A stretch of DNA of 7,895 bases from an uncultured Eubacteriales bacterium (GCA_900555065.1 USJY01000053.1:1-7895), one strand, 5' to 3'; shown: positions 1 through 7,139, counted from the stretch's first letter. A program made the numbers and translations. The notes: a model not told the origin generated them from the letters alone.

Positions 1-696
1 GATCATGTCGATGTCAACCGTCCCATACACGAGCTTTTTGGCCGTTGCGACATAGATATTGCCCGGGCCCACGATCTTGTCCACACGCGGCACGCTCTCC
101 GTTGCGTATGCGAGTGCCGCCACGCCCTGCGCGCCGCCGGCTAGGAACACCCTGTCCACGCCCGCGATCCAGGCCGCAGTGAGAATATCGGGATTGGGTT
201 TGCCGTCCCGGCCGGGCGGCGTGACCATCACGATCTCACCCACGCCCGCAATTTTTGCAGGAATTGCGTTCATCAGTACGGAACTGGGATAAGCCGCCGT
301 GCCGCCCGGCACATACAGCCCGACGCGGTGCAGACCCCGTACCCGCTGGCCCAGCAGTACGCCGGAGGGCTGCATATCGATAAACCCCTGCTGCTTTTGC
401 CGCTGGTGGAAAGCGGCAATATTTTCCTTCGCGCGCAGCATGGCCTGTACAAACTTTTCGTCGCTGTGCTCATAAGCTGCGCGCACAGCGGCACGGGGCA
501 CTTCGAGCGCGTCAAGCGAAACGCCGTCAAACTGACGGGTATAGCGCAGAACCGCCGCGTCGCCTTCCAGACGCACCTGCTCGAGTATCTCCATGACGGC
601 GCGGGTCACCTTTGCGTCTATCTCACCCGCGCGCCCACGCATTTCTTTCAACAAATTGACTTCCGTCGTCCCATCCGCCACGATTGTCCTGATCAT
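1..696 (-). CDS. hisD: Histidinol dehydrogenase, N-terminal part (cut by window edge)
   Basis: Histidinol dehydrogenase carries out the last two steps of histidine synthesis, oxidising L-histidinol to L-histidine with NAD+ in the cytoplasm. I translated the minus strand from an ATG at 696 and it stays open for 232 codons to the edge; the family is usually about 430 residues. Recognisable family blocks are YVPGG (about residues 128-132), the Ala/Gly-rich stretch GGAQGVAALAYAT (about 187-199) and KIVGPGNIYVA (about 207-217). The sequence stops at VDIDMI, just before the expected AGPSE-type segment, so the catalytic Glu/His pair and the zinc ligands are not in view. The start overlaps the hisG stop as ATGA, which implies translational coupling. 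The gene is certain by homology; only its 3' part is missing. Confidence 0.96.
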   Translation of the reverse strand, partial: MIRTIVADGTTEVNLLKEMRGRAGEIDAKVTRAVMEILEQVRLEGDAAVLRYTRQFDGVSLDALEVPRAAVRAAYEHSDEKFVQAMLRAKENIAAFHQRQKQQGFIDMQPSGVLLGQRVRGLHRVGLYVPGGTAAYPSSVLMNAIPAKIAGVGEIVMVTPPGRDGKPNPDILTAAWIAGVDRVFLAGGAQGVAALAYATESVPRVDKIVGPGNIYVATAKKLVYGTVDIDMI

Positions 697-1361
697 TTCA
701 CATCCCCGCTTTCTCTCTTCTGCTGCTTCTGGACGCGCAGATATTCCTCCATACGCGCAATCAAAGTCTCAATAGGCTGTTTTTTCAGCTTCATGCTCGC
801 CGTGTTCACAATCAGACGGGCCGATACGGGCGCGACGGCTTCCAGCACGGCCAAACCGTTCTCTTTGAGCGTCGCGCCTGTTTCGACAATGTCCACAATC
901 GCGTCCGCAAGTCCCAGCAAAGGGGCGAGCTCTACCGAGCCCTCGATTTTTACGATATCCACGTCCATGTTCCGCCCCTCGAAAAACCGGCGCGTAACAG
1001 CCGGATATTTCGTCGCGATCACCTTGGTTCGGTAGCCGCCGTAGAAATCGGCGCCTGCCCGTGCGGCAAGGGCGAACCGGCATACGCCGAAGCCCAGATC
1101 AAGCACCTCGTAAAATGAGCCGCCCTGTTCCATGATCGTGTCCTTGCCGACAATTCCCATATCGCATACGCCGCGTTCCACATATGTGATTACGTCCGGC
1201 GCCTTGGCCAGTACGATCTCCGCATCCGCGTCCGGAACGGGAATGATCAACCGGCGCCCCTTGTTTTTTAAACCCGCCATGTCATAGCCCATGCGCTCGA
1301 ACATGGCGACGCTGTTCGCCTCCAAACGCCCTTTTGTCAGGGCGATCCTGCAAGATGCCAT
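693..1361 (-). CDS. hisG: ATP phosphoribosyltransferase catalytic subunit, short form
   Basis: HisG catalyses the first committed step of histidine synthesis, joining ATP and PRPP to give phosphoribosyl-ATP. The protein is 222 residues. This is the short form, which lacks the C-terminal regulatory domain and works with HisZ, encoded just upstream. Visible family blocks are ALTKGRLE (about residues 7-14), GVCDMGIVGKDTIME (64-78) and the PRPP-binding block DIVETGATLKENGL (about 157-170). I chose the ATG at 1361 over the upstream in-frame ATG at 1433. It sits behind AAAGGA, it gives the normal N-terminus for the family, and the longer form would overlap the end of hisZ by 68 bases. hisZ ends 4 bases upstream and hisD starts inside the stop codon. 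I see no sign of damage. Confidence 0.97.
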   Translation of the reverse strand: MASCRIALTKGRLEANSVAMFERMGYDMAGLKNKGRRLIIPVPDADAEIVLAKAPDVITYVERGVCDMGIVGKDTIMEQGGSFYEVLDLGFGVCRFALAARAGADFYGGYRTKVIATKYPAVTRRFFEGRNMDVDIVKIEGSVELAPLLGLADAIVDIVETGATLKENGLAVLEAVAPVSARLIVNTASMKLKKQPIETLIARMEEYLRVQKQQKRESGDVK

Positions 1362-1365
1362 CTGC

Positions 1366-2556
1366 CTATCCTTTCTCAGTCGGGCTGTCCGCACCGAAGA
1401 ATTCAACGCGTCCAATGCCGCGCTCTTCCGCATACCGGAGAGCCGCGGCCCGATCGGGAAGTACTGCGCTCTCCACTACAAGTCCCGCAGCCGCCTGCTG
1501 TTCCGCCCAGCGCAACGCCCGCGCCGTCTGCGGCGCAGCGGCGGCCACGAGCAGGTCCGCGCGCACGCGCGGACTGTGCGCCGCGCTTAACACATGCCTT
1601 GTCAGCAAATCCACATTGACACCGAATCCGATCGCCTCCAGCGGCGCGCCGAAATTGGCCAGAAGCGTGTCGTACCTGCCGCCGGAGAGAACGGCTTCAC
1701 CCATGTTTTCAATATACCCGCGAACGAGTATGCCGGTATAATAATCATTACGGTGCACAAGGCCCAGGTCTATCATCACATCGTCGTCGGGATGAATTTG
1801 CTGTAACGCGGCGTAGACGCCGCTTATGTAATCGAGAACGGCGCGGCCGCGCTCGCTTGTGATCAGCCCGCGCGCGCGTTCCAGCACCTCCGCGCCGCCA
1901 AACAGGCGGGGCAGTTGCGTCAGCACTTCATAGGCCGGATATGCGCGGTAGTCGCGCAGCCGTTCATACAGCACCGCAAAATCTTTGCGCTCCGCCAGCC
2001 TCCGGATTTCCTCTTTAGTTTCACCGTCGATGGGAAAATCGTCCATGACAGCCTGAAAAAAGCCGATATGTCCGATTTCCAGCCGGAACTTGGCTGAAAA
2101 ACTGCGCAGCGTAGAAGCTGCAAGGGCCAAAATTTCCAAATCGGAATTCTGCGCGGGCGCGCCGATCAGTTCCACGCCGCACTGCATCACCTCATCGTAC
2201 TGGGCTGAATGCTGCGGACTGACCTTGAATACGGGCTGACTGTAATACAGGCGTATAGGCAACGCCTCGTCCCTGAGCTTTGTCGCTGTCAGCCGTGCGA
2301 TCGGCGCGGTGGAATCGGCGCGCAGGGCGAGAATGCGCCCCTTGCGGTCGACAAGTTTATACACCTCTTCCGCACTGAATCCGACGCAATCCGCCGAAAA
2401 CAGATCGAAATACTCCAGCGTAGGCGTGACAACCCGGCAAAATGCGCGGCTGGAAAACACGTTGGCAAGCGTCTGCTCCACATGCGTACGCGCCCGACTC
2501 TCCTCAAATAAATAGTCCCGCGTCCCTTCCGGGGACATTGTCAGATATCGTTTCAT
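1366..2556 (-). CDS. hisZ: ATP phosphoribosyltransferase regulatory subunit HisZ
   Basis: HisZ is a catalytically inactive histidyl-tRNA synthetase paralogue. It forms a complex with short HisG, activates it and confers histidine feedback inhibition. The 396-residue protein shows the class II synthetase fold: a motif-2-like block LALRADSTAPIARL (about residues 76-89), an HRNDYYTGILVRGY block (268-281) where true HisRS has the RGLDYYT-type signature, and a motif-3-like SGGRYDTLL followed by AIGFGVNVDLL (291-318). The C-terminal 70 or so residues are Ala-rich and resemble a reduced anticodon-binding-like region. The pairing with short HisG immediately downstream settles the HisZ rather than HisS assignment. 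The ATG at 2556 has a strong GGGGGAGG site 6 bases upstream. It is the first gene of the operon behind the promoter at 2661-2689. Confidence 0.95.
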   Translation of the reverse strand: MKRYLTMSPEGTRDYLFEESRARTHVEQTLANVFSSRAFCRVVTPTLEYFDLFSADCVGFSAEEVYKLVDRKGRILALRADSTAPIARLTATKLRDEALPIRLYYSQPVFKVSPQHSAQYDEVMQCGVELIGAPAQNSDLEILALAASTLRSFSAKFRLEIGHIGFFQAVMDDFPIDGETKEEIRRLAERKDFAVLYERLRDYRAYPAYEVLTQLPRLFGGAEVLERARGLITSERGRAVLDYISGVYAALQQIHPDDDVMIDLGLVHRNDYYTGILVRGYIENMGEAVLSGGRYDTLLANFGAPLEAIGFGVNVDLLTRHVLSAAHSPRVRADLLVAAAAPQTARALRWAEQQAAAGLVVESAVLPDRAAALRYAEERGIGRVEFFGADSPTEKG

Positions 2557-2627
2557 TCAGGTCCTCCCCCATCGCGGCGTTCCATTGTCCTGTAATTGAT
2601 GTCTCCGCGGTGTGCGCTGGCCGCCAT
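2553..2627 (-). other. Possible 24-codon leader reading frame overlapping hisZ start
   Basis: In the transcribed leader of hisZ an ATG at 2627 opens a 24-codon frame. It ends in TGA at 2553-2555, sharing ATGA with the hisZ start codon. The peptide begins MAASAHRGDINYR and contains only one histidine, so it is not a classical histidine attenuation peptide. No well-placed ribosome binding site is visible: the nearest, GTGAGG, is about 13 bases away. The coupled stop/start geometry is what suggests it might be translated; it could equally be chance in a leader of about 100 bases. Confidence 0.2.
2563..2570 (-). promoter_or_regulatory. Strong ribosome binding site of hisZ
   Basis: On the minus strand GGGGGAGG lies 6 bases before the hisZ ATG. 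It fixes that start and lies inside the short leader reading frame at 2553-2627, whose translation would pass over it. Confidence 0.8.
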
Positions 2628-2660
2628 AAAATACACCGGCCCTCACTTTAGTACGCTAAT

Positions 2661-2689
2661 ATGGTAGCACGAGAAAATAATTTTGTCAA
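2661..2689 (-). promoter_or_regulatory. Sigma-A-type promoter of the hisZGD operon
   Basis: Reading the minus strand, a perfect -35 TTGACA (2684-2689) is separated by exactly 17 bases from a -10 TACCAT (2661-2666, four of six consensus). The predicted start near 2654 leaves a leader of about 98 bases before hisZ. I looked for a T-box (GGGTGGNACCGCG-type element) in the leader and did not find one. Confidence 0.8.
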
Positions 2690-2769
2690 CGGATTATTCC
2701 TGAGAAACAATGAAACCAGCGAAATCACCAAAAGAGCACAACGAGCGTCGATCTTTTTGTTGGTTTAAG

Positions 2770-2801
2770 GGGCGGCGCACTGCAAAAACAGAACGCCGCC
2801 C
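2770..2801 (-). terminator. GC-rich hairpin after the lipoprotein array (terminator-like)
   Basis: GGGCGGCG (2770-2777) and CGCCGCCC (2794-2801) form an 8-base-pair stem, with an inner CTG/CAG extension around a T-rich loop. It lies about 30 bases downstream of the last array copy and upstream of the his promoter. That is where a terminator for the minus-strand array would be expected. On the minus strand the stem is followed by CTTAAACC, not by a real T tract, and there is no T tract on the plus strand either. It may therefore be a 3'-end stabilising hairpin or a weak terminator. Confidence 0.45.
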
Positions 2802-2830
2802 ATAAAAACAGTTTCACGCACAATCCGCCG

Positions 2831-3120
2831 CTATTGGAGAGGGCCAAAGCGCATTTCCGCCCGTTTGTACATATCAAAGTAGCGGTCGACACCGTTGATT
2901 CCCTCGCCGGCCCTGCGGATGAAATATGTCTGCGAACGCTGCCACCACGTGTCCTCCGATTGGTTGAACACCTGGCCGTTCAGCAACCGGTCGATCAGAT
3001 CCATGCTGGCGGCCCCCTCCTCATACAGGGGCCGGCAGATCAGTGCATCCACACCGCCATCTTGCAACACCTCCAGAGCAGCTCCGCCGCTATCAAAAGA
3101 ACAAACACCGACCGTTTCAT
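2831..3120 (-). pseudogene. Sixth array copy: signal peptide fused out of frame to C-terminal end
   Basis: This is a remnant of the sugar-binding lipoprotein family. An ATG at 3120, with AGGAG at normal distance, starts MKRSVFVLLIAAELLW, a lipoprotein-type signal peptide. That frame leaves the family and stops at 3040 after 26 codons. In another frame, from about 3090 down to the stop at 2831, the translation matches the C-terminal end of the sister genes: GGVDALICRPLYEEG aligns with KVDALVASPLYEEG of the 5994-7091 copy, and YFDMYKRAEMRFG with YYDLFTRAQTRFG. About 260 codons between signal peptide and C-lobe are missing, and the join near 3078-3092 is out of frame. It starts 19 bases after the stop of the preceding copy. 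Expression of a working binding protein is not possible from this copy. Confidence 0.8.
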
Positions 3121-3139
3121 AATTTGTCTCCTACTCGTT

Positions 3140-4187
3140 TCAACTTCCAAACCTAGCCTCTGAACGTTCATATATATCATAATAATACGCAGTACCATTT
3201 TGCCCCTGCCCGTTTTTCGAGATGATCCTGTTTTCCAGTTTATAATGCCACTGTTCCTCAGTCTTATTATAAACCTCTCCATTTATCAACGCGTCAATCA
3301 GCTCCATTCCCACATAACCTGCCTCATAAATCGGCTGGCAGATCAGTGCGTCTATGTCGCCGCTATTCAAAAGATCAAGGTTTTGTTTTGTATAATCCAT
3401 ACCCATTGTAAATATATCATCCCGGCCAGTACGCTCCTTTCGCTTCGGACCAGACAATAGTGCTGTTGCCTGTTCTTCCAATTGCTCCAACTAAATCAGG
3501 GTTATTATCAATGTATTCCGCTATTTTTTCAATTGCCTTTTCCCTTGTGGAAATCTCCAATACCATGTCTGCATTTCTGTATTCAGGATAATGAGACTCC
3601 ATGTAATCCATATATTCTCTGACATTATCATGCGACAATGCCGGTCCGCTTACACTGACTCCCAAAGCGCCGGTATCAATACCTCTATCCCGCAGGTGTT
3701 CGACAAGATAATCACCTGCGTCCAGCATCGTCTGCTCCAAATCCGAATGGGGATTCACATCTATAAACTCTTTTGCCTCATAGTATTTCTGCGGGAAATA
3801 CGGCACTACAACTTTCACCCCCATGCCGTGCAGCTCTTTCAAAAATTCATACGCGGAGTCGTCGCCTACCCAGCATACCGCGCCGGCAATATCATATTCT
3901 TTTGCGCTGGCAAGCCAGCAGTCGTACAGCTCCTGCACGCTGCCTTCAGAAAGCCCCAGGATATGCCCCTCGTATCCGAGCTCCTCCGCTTTCTCCATAA
4001 ATCCCAGCTGTACAATTCGATGCACCGGATGGCTGACGCTGCCCATACAGACTGCGGCTGATTGGTTTACCGGAACATCCGGCGAAGCTTCCGGCGCGCA
4101 CGGCGGCACAGGCCCAGATGAATCGCCGCACCCTATTGGCAGCAGCAATACGATGACAAGCAATATAACCGCCGTCACGCGCTTCAC
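3140..4187 (-). pseudogene. Fifth array copy: sugar-binding lipoprotein with single-base frameshift
   Basis: This is an almost full-length member of the array. It starts at a GTG (4187) with AGGTGG 8 bases upstream, and opens with MKRVTAVILLVIVLLLPIGC, a lipoprotein signal with Cys20 as the likely lipidated residue. An earlier GTG at 4199 is less well placed. The reading frame matches its sisters through GAIGRTGNSTIVWSEAK and then ends at 3417. The family sequence resumes one frame over as KERTGRDDIFTMGMDY and continues to the normal C-terminus YYYDIYERSEARFGS, stop at 3140. Comparison with the AKELTGRDD of the 4205-5302 copy indicates one extra A (coding strand) in the AAA at 3438-3440. All other sites look intact, so the break is very recent, a sequencing error, or less likely a programmed frameshift. 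It begins 17 bases after the upstream copy, implying co-transcription. Confidence 0.85.
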
Positions 4188-4204
4188 GCACAATCCCACC
4201 TTTA

Positions 4205-5302
4205 TCAGTAATTGGAACTGGTTCCAAAACGCGCTTCCGACCGAGAAAAATAATCATAGTAACGCGCAACGCCATGCGCGCCCTCGCCGCCCGGATAGAC
4301 AAGCGGCGCGTCCAGTTTCTTGTACCAAAGCGCTTCGTTCGTGTTAAAAATTTTGCCGTTTAAAAGCTCGTCGATCAGTTCCAGCGCCATATACCCTTCC
4401 TCATACAATGGCTGCGCGACCAGGGCAACCGCGCCGCCTTCCGCGACAATATCCAGATTCTGTTTCGTATAGTCGTATCCCACCGCAAGGATATCGTCGC
4501 GACCGGTCAGCTCTTTTGCCGACGACCACGACAGCACGCTGCCGCCTGTATTCCCATATCCGGCGACCATGTCCGGATTGGCCCGTATATAGCCCTCGAC
4601 CTTATTCCGCGCCTCTACCACCTCAGCGCCTTCGTAGACTGTGTCCAGGATTGTATACTCCGGATAATTGGCCTCCATATGATCCCGAAAAACCGTCAAG
4701 TCCTCATGTAAAACGCAACATCCGTTCGCCGTCAATCCGATACTGCCCGATGTGATCCCCTGCTCCCGCAGCGTCTGGCCAATGTAATCGGCGACTTTTA
4801 TCGTGGTCTCATTAACGTCATGACAGATGTTGACATCAATAAAATCCTTTGTTTCCTGATACGAGTGCGGAAAATGGGGAACGACAATCTTTACGCCCAT
4901 GCCGTGCAGCTCTTTCAGGAATTCGTAGCTGGAATCGTCGCCCACCCAGCACAGAGCGCCGCCGATGTCGTACTCTTGCGCACCGGAAAGCCATGTGTCG
5001 TACAATTCCTGCGTGCTGCCCTCGTTTAGGCCCAAAACATGCCCTTGGTACGCAAGCTCATCCGCTTTTTCCATAAACCCCAGCTGCACAAGCCGATGTA
5101 CCGGGTGGCTGATGCTGCCCATGCAGACTGCGGCCGAACGCGTTTCCTTCGCGCTCTCAGACTTACTCTGCGCAGCCGCCTGCTCGCTCATCTCATCCGG
5201 ACCGGGCGACCCGGCACAGTCATTGGTAGTGTACGGTTGACAACCCCACAACAGGCAGACCAGTTCCAAAACCAGCAGTACCATAATGATCATACGTTTC
5301 AT
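4205..5302 (-). CDS. Sugar-binding-type periplasmic lipoprotein, intact array copy
   Basis: This 365-residue protein probably captures a small ligand (sugar-like by family resemblance) outside the membrane for an ABC importer or a sensor. The N-terminus MKRMIIMVLLVLELVCLLWG ends at a lipobox LWGC, with Cys21 the predicted lipid anchor. A low-complexity Ser/Glu/Ala linker follows to about residue 56. The first lobe begins AAVCMGSISHPVHRLVQLGF and includes ALCWVGDDSSYEFLKELHGM. The second lobe carries the type I binding-protein pattern: GYGNTGGSVLSWSSAKELTG, then DILAVGYDYTKQNLDI, then VALVAQPLYEEGY. This layout is that of Peripla_BP_4-like proteins. The ATG at 5302 has AGGAG 8 bases upstream. 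No transporter genes adjoin it. The substrate cannot be told from sequence. Confidence 0.85.
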   Translation of the reverse strand: MKRMIIMVLLVLELVCLLWGCQPYTTNDCAGSPGPDEMSEQAAAQSKSESAKETRSAAVCMGSISHPVHRLVQLGFMEKADELAYQGHVLGLNEGSTQELYDTWLSGAQEYDIGGALCWVGDDSSYEFLKELHGMGVKIVVPHFPHSYQETKDFIDVNICHDVNETTIKVADYIGQTLREQGITSGSIGLTANGCCVLHEDLTVFRDHMEANYPEYTILDTVYEGAEVVEARNKVEGYIRANPDMVAGYGNTGGSVLSWSSAKELTGRDDILAVGYDYTKQNLDIVAEGGAVALVAQPLYEEGYMALELIDELLNGKIFNTNEALWYKKLDAPLVYPGGEGAHGVARYYDYFSRSEARFGTSSNY

Positions 5303-5323
5303 TTCTTTTTCTCCTCTCTTTTT

Positions 5324-5835
5324 TCATATAAAACTTTCCAAATTTCTCGTCAAGCCGCGCGTACAGATTATAGTACAACGCGGGATTATGGATTCCTGCG
5401 CCGCTGGGATATAACCTTGACATATGCAAAGACTTCTTCCCTTCGTATCCGATGTATGAAACGCTTTGCCGCAAAAATTTAAATAGCCATTTCCTCCGGT
5501 CCTGCCGCGTACAATGGATGTGCGACCAGGGCGTCCGCTTTGAGGAGGTCAAAACGACCGGGTTTTCCTGCGCATAATAGAAGCCAGATACAATTACGTC
5601 GTACTGACCAGTATTCTTTAGATCAGCCCATGCCTGTGCGCTGTGATCTGTCAGTCCAGAACCGGAGACCACGTCCGGATATTCATACACAATACTCCTC
5701 GCCCCTCTTGCCTCCGCCAACGGTTCCGCACTTTTCCACTCCGGCTCTAACACTCTGCACTCCGGGTAGGTTTCCCGCATATAGTCTGTAAACGTCCGCA
5801 GAGCGCCGGACTATTAACAGCAATATGCGTTTCAT
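5324..5835 (-). pseudogene. Third array copy: decayed lipoprotein gene lacking its first lobe
   Basis: An ATG at 5835, preceded by GGGGTG, begins MKRILLLIV, the start of a signal peptide like its sisters. It then joins directly, out of frame, to sequence matching the middle of the family: ALRTFTDYMRETYPE aligns with the VTEYENYMKQTYPEY segment of the 5994-7091 copy. About 190 codons of the first lobe are missing. Further down the frame changes again: after QENPVV the family match moves one frame over (FDLLKADALVAHPLYAAGPE), meets a TAA, and later returns as YPSGAGIHNPALYYNLYARL and DEKFG. No normal stop follows; the open frame runs into the start of the next gene to 5220. Several independent lesions make this an old pseudogene. 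The end coordinate is approximate. Confidence 0.8.
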
Positions 5836-5852
5836 CTGCGTTTTCACCCCAT

Positions 5853-5993
5853 TCAACAGTCAAATTCGCTTTGAGGGCCACTGCCCAGCGAGCATGATTG
5901 TAACTGGATCATGCCTGCCGAATCATATTCGCCATTACCGTCCGTATATATCAGCGGCGCGTCCAGACAGTTTATTTTAATGTACGCCCGCTT
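5853..5993 (-). pseudogene. Vestige of another lipoprotein copy (C-terminal scrap)
   Basis: Immediately after the stop of the intact copy, one minus-strand frame reads NCLDAPLIYTDGNGEYDSAG. This resembles KLDAPLVYPGGEGAHGVA from the C-terminal end of the 4205-5302 copy. The bases CTGGACGCGCCGCT (5953-5966) are identical to 4302-4315 in that copy. The expected aromatic/RFG ending is not recognisable, there is no start codon, and the frame has an upstream stop. I read it as the last scrap of an additional, largely deleted array member. The clear homology covers only about 20 codons, so the outer limits are guesses. Confidence 0.5.
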
Positions 5994-7091
5994 TTATCCA
6001 ATCGAATCAAGGGATGCCGCTGGACCGAACCGCGTCTGTGCACGTGTAAACAGATCATAGTAATACGCTGGACCGGTTATGCCCTCGCCGTCTTTTCGGA
6101 TAATACAATTGTCCAGCTCCTGCCACCAAAGGCCCTCGGAAAGATTGTACACCCGTCCATGCATCATATTGTCAATCAGCGCAAGACCCAAATATCCCTC
6201 CTCATAAAGCGGTGACGCAACCAACGCGTCCACTTTGCCGGCGGTCAGAATATCCAGATTATCTATTGTATAATCCATGGCGACGACAACAATGTCGTCG
6301 CGGCCGGTTCGCTCCATTGCAGTAGACCAGGAAAGCGCGCTGCCACCTGTCCTACCGATTGCGCCCACCATATCCGGATTACTCTGAATATAACTTGTAA
6401 CAATTCTGGCAGCCTCATTCACTTCCGCGCCTTCCGCCCGCCTCTCGATAATGGAATACTCCGGATATGTCTGTTTCATATAGTTTTCATATTCTGTAAC
6501 TTCCTCATAAATCGGTCCGGGACCATTTACAGTAAAACCCAGGCCGCCGGAAAAAATTCCTTTCTCCCGCAAACGTTGCACAAGATAATCGCCCATGTCA
6601 AACAGAGTACGGTCCATGTCTGCATACAAATTCACATCGATAAATTCCTTAGATTCCACATACGAATGCTGAAAGTGCGGTACGACGGTTTTCACGCCCA
6701 TGCCGTGCAGCTCTTTTAGAAATTCGTAGGAAGAATCGTCGCCCACCCAGCATATCGCGCCCGCGATGTCGTGCTCCTTGGCGCCTTCGAGCCAGCAGTC
6801 GTACAGCTCCTGCATACTTCCTGCATCCAGGCCCAGAATATGTCCCTCGTATCCGAGCTCCTCCGCTTTTTCCATAAATCCCAGCTGTACGATCCGGTGT
6901 GCCGGGTGGCTGACGCTCCCCATGCAGACCGCGGCCGCCGTTCTTTCCGGCGCGGTCTGCATATCTTCCGGCGCATTCGTCTGCTCCGGCAAAGGCGTAC
7001 CGCCGCAGCCGTTATATTCGCAGCCGCAAAACATGAACAGCAGACAGAACAGTTGCGCCAGTATCATTGCAAATTTCCAGTTTGGTTTCAT
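5994..7091 (-). CDS. Sugar-binding-type periplasmic lipoprotein, first intact array copy
   Basis: This 365-residue member of the array belongs to the same Peripla_BP_4-like family and has the same length as the 4205-5302 copy. The N-terminus MKPNWKFAMILAQLFCLLFM is a signal peptide followed by FCGC. Cys24 is the likely lipid anchor, though phenylalanine at -3 and cysteine at -2 make the lipobox atypical. First lobe: AAAVCMGSVSHPAHRIVQLG and AICWVGDDSSYEFLKELHGM. Second lobe: VGAIGRTGGSALSWSTAMER, DIVVVAMDYTIDNLDILTAG, VDALVASPLYEEGYLGLALI. The C-terminus extends a few residues past the shared RFGP. I prefer the ATG at 7091 (GGAAGG 8 bases upstream) to the GTG at 7100. It is the first gene behind the promoter at 7140-7168. 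Ligand and partner are unknown. Confidence 0.85.
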   Translation of the reverse strand: MKPNWKFAMILAQLFCLLFMFCGCEYNGCGGTPLPEQTNAPEDMQTAPERTAAAVCMGSVSHPAHRIVQLGFMEKAEELGYEGHILGLDAGSMQELYDCWLEGAKEHDIAGAICWVGDDSSYEFLKELHGMGVKTVVPHFQHSYVESKEFIDVNLYADMDRTLFDMGDYLVQRLREKGIFSGGLGFTVNGPGPIYEEVTEYENYMKQTYPEYSIIERRAEGAEVNEAARIVTSYIQSNPDMVGAIGRTGGSALSWSTAMERTGRDDIVVVAMDYTIDNLDILTAGKVDALVASPLYEEGYLGLALIDNMMHGRVYNLSEGLWWQELDNCIIRKDGEGITGPAYYYDLFTRAQTRFGPAASLDSIG

Positions 7092-7139
7092 TGCGCACAC
7101 CTTCCCACCCGCAATTTCTACGCTCTTCTTTGTGGGTAA

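Noticed and set aside
328..1035. Long plus-strand open frame opposite hisD and hisG
   Set aside because: It is the antisense of two unmistakable his genes, has no recognisable domain and no ribosome site, and results from GC-biased codon positions.
2557..2700. T-box riboswitch upstream of hisZ
   Set aside because: The leader is only about 100 bases, and no GGGTGGNACCGCG-type element or terminator stem is present.
5220..5780. 186-residue minus-strand frame as a real gene
   Set aside because: It mixes family-matching and frame-shifted sequence, lacks the first lobe, and its last 30 or so codons are the out-of-frame start of the next gene.
2831..7091. Repeat array as CRISPR or mobile element
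   Set aside because: The repeats are gene-length paralogues with coding sense; there are no short spaced repeats, no transposase and no terminal inverted repeats.
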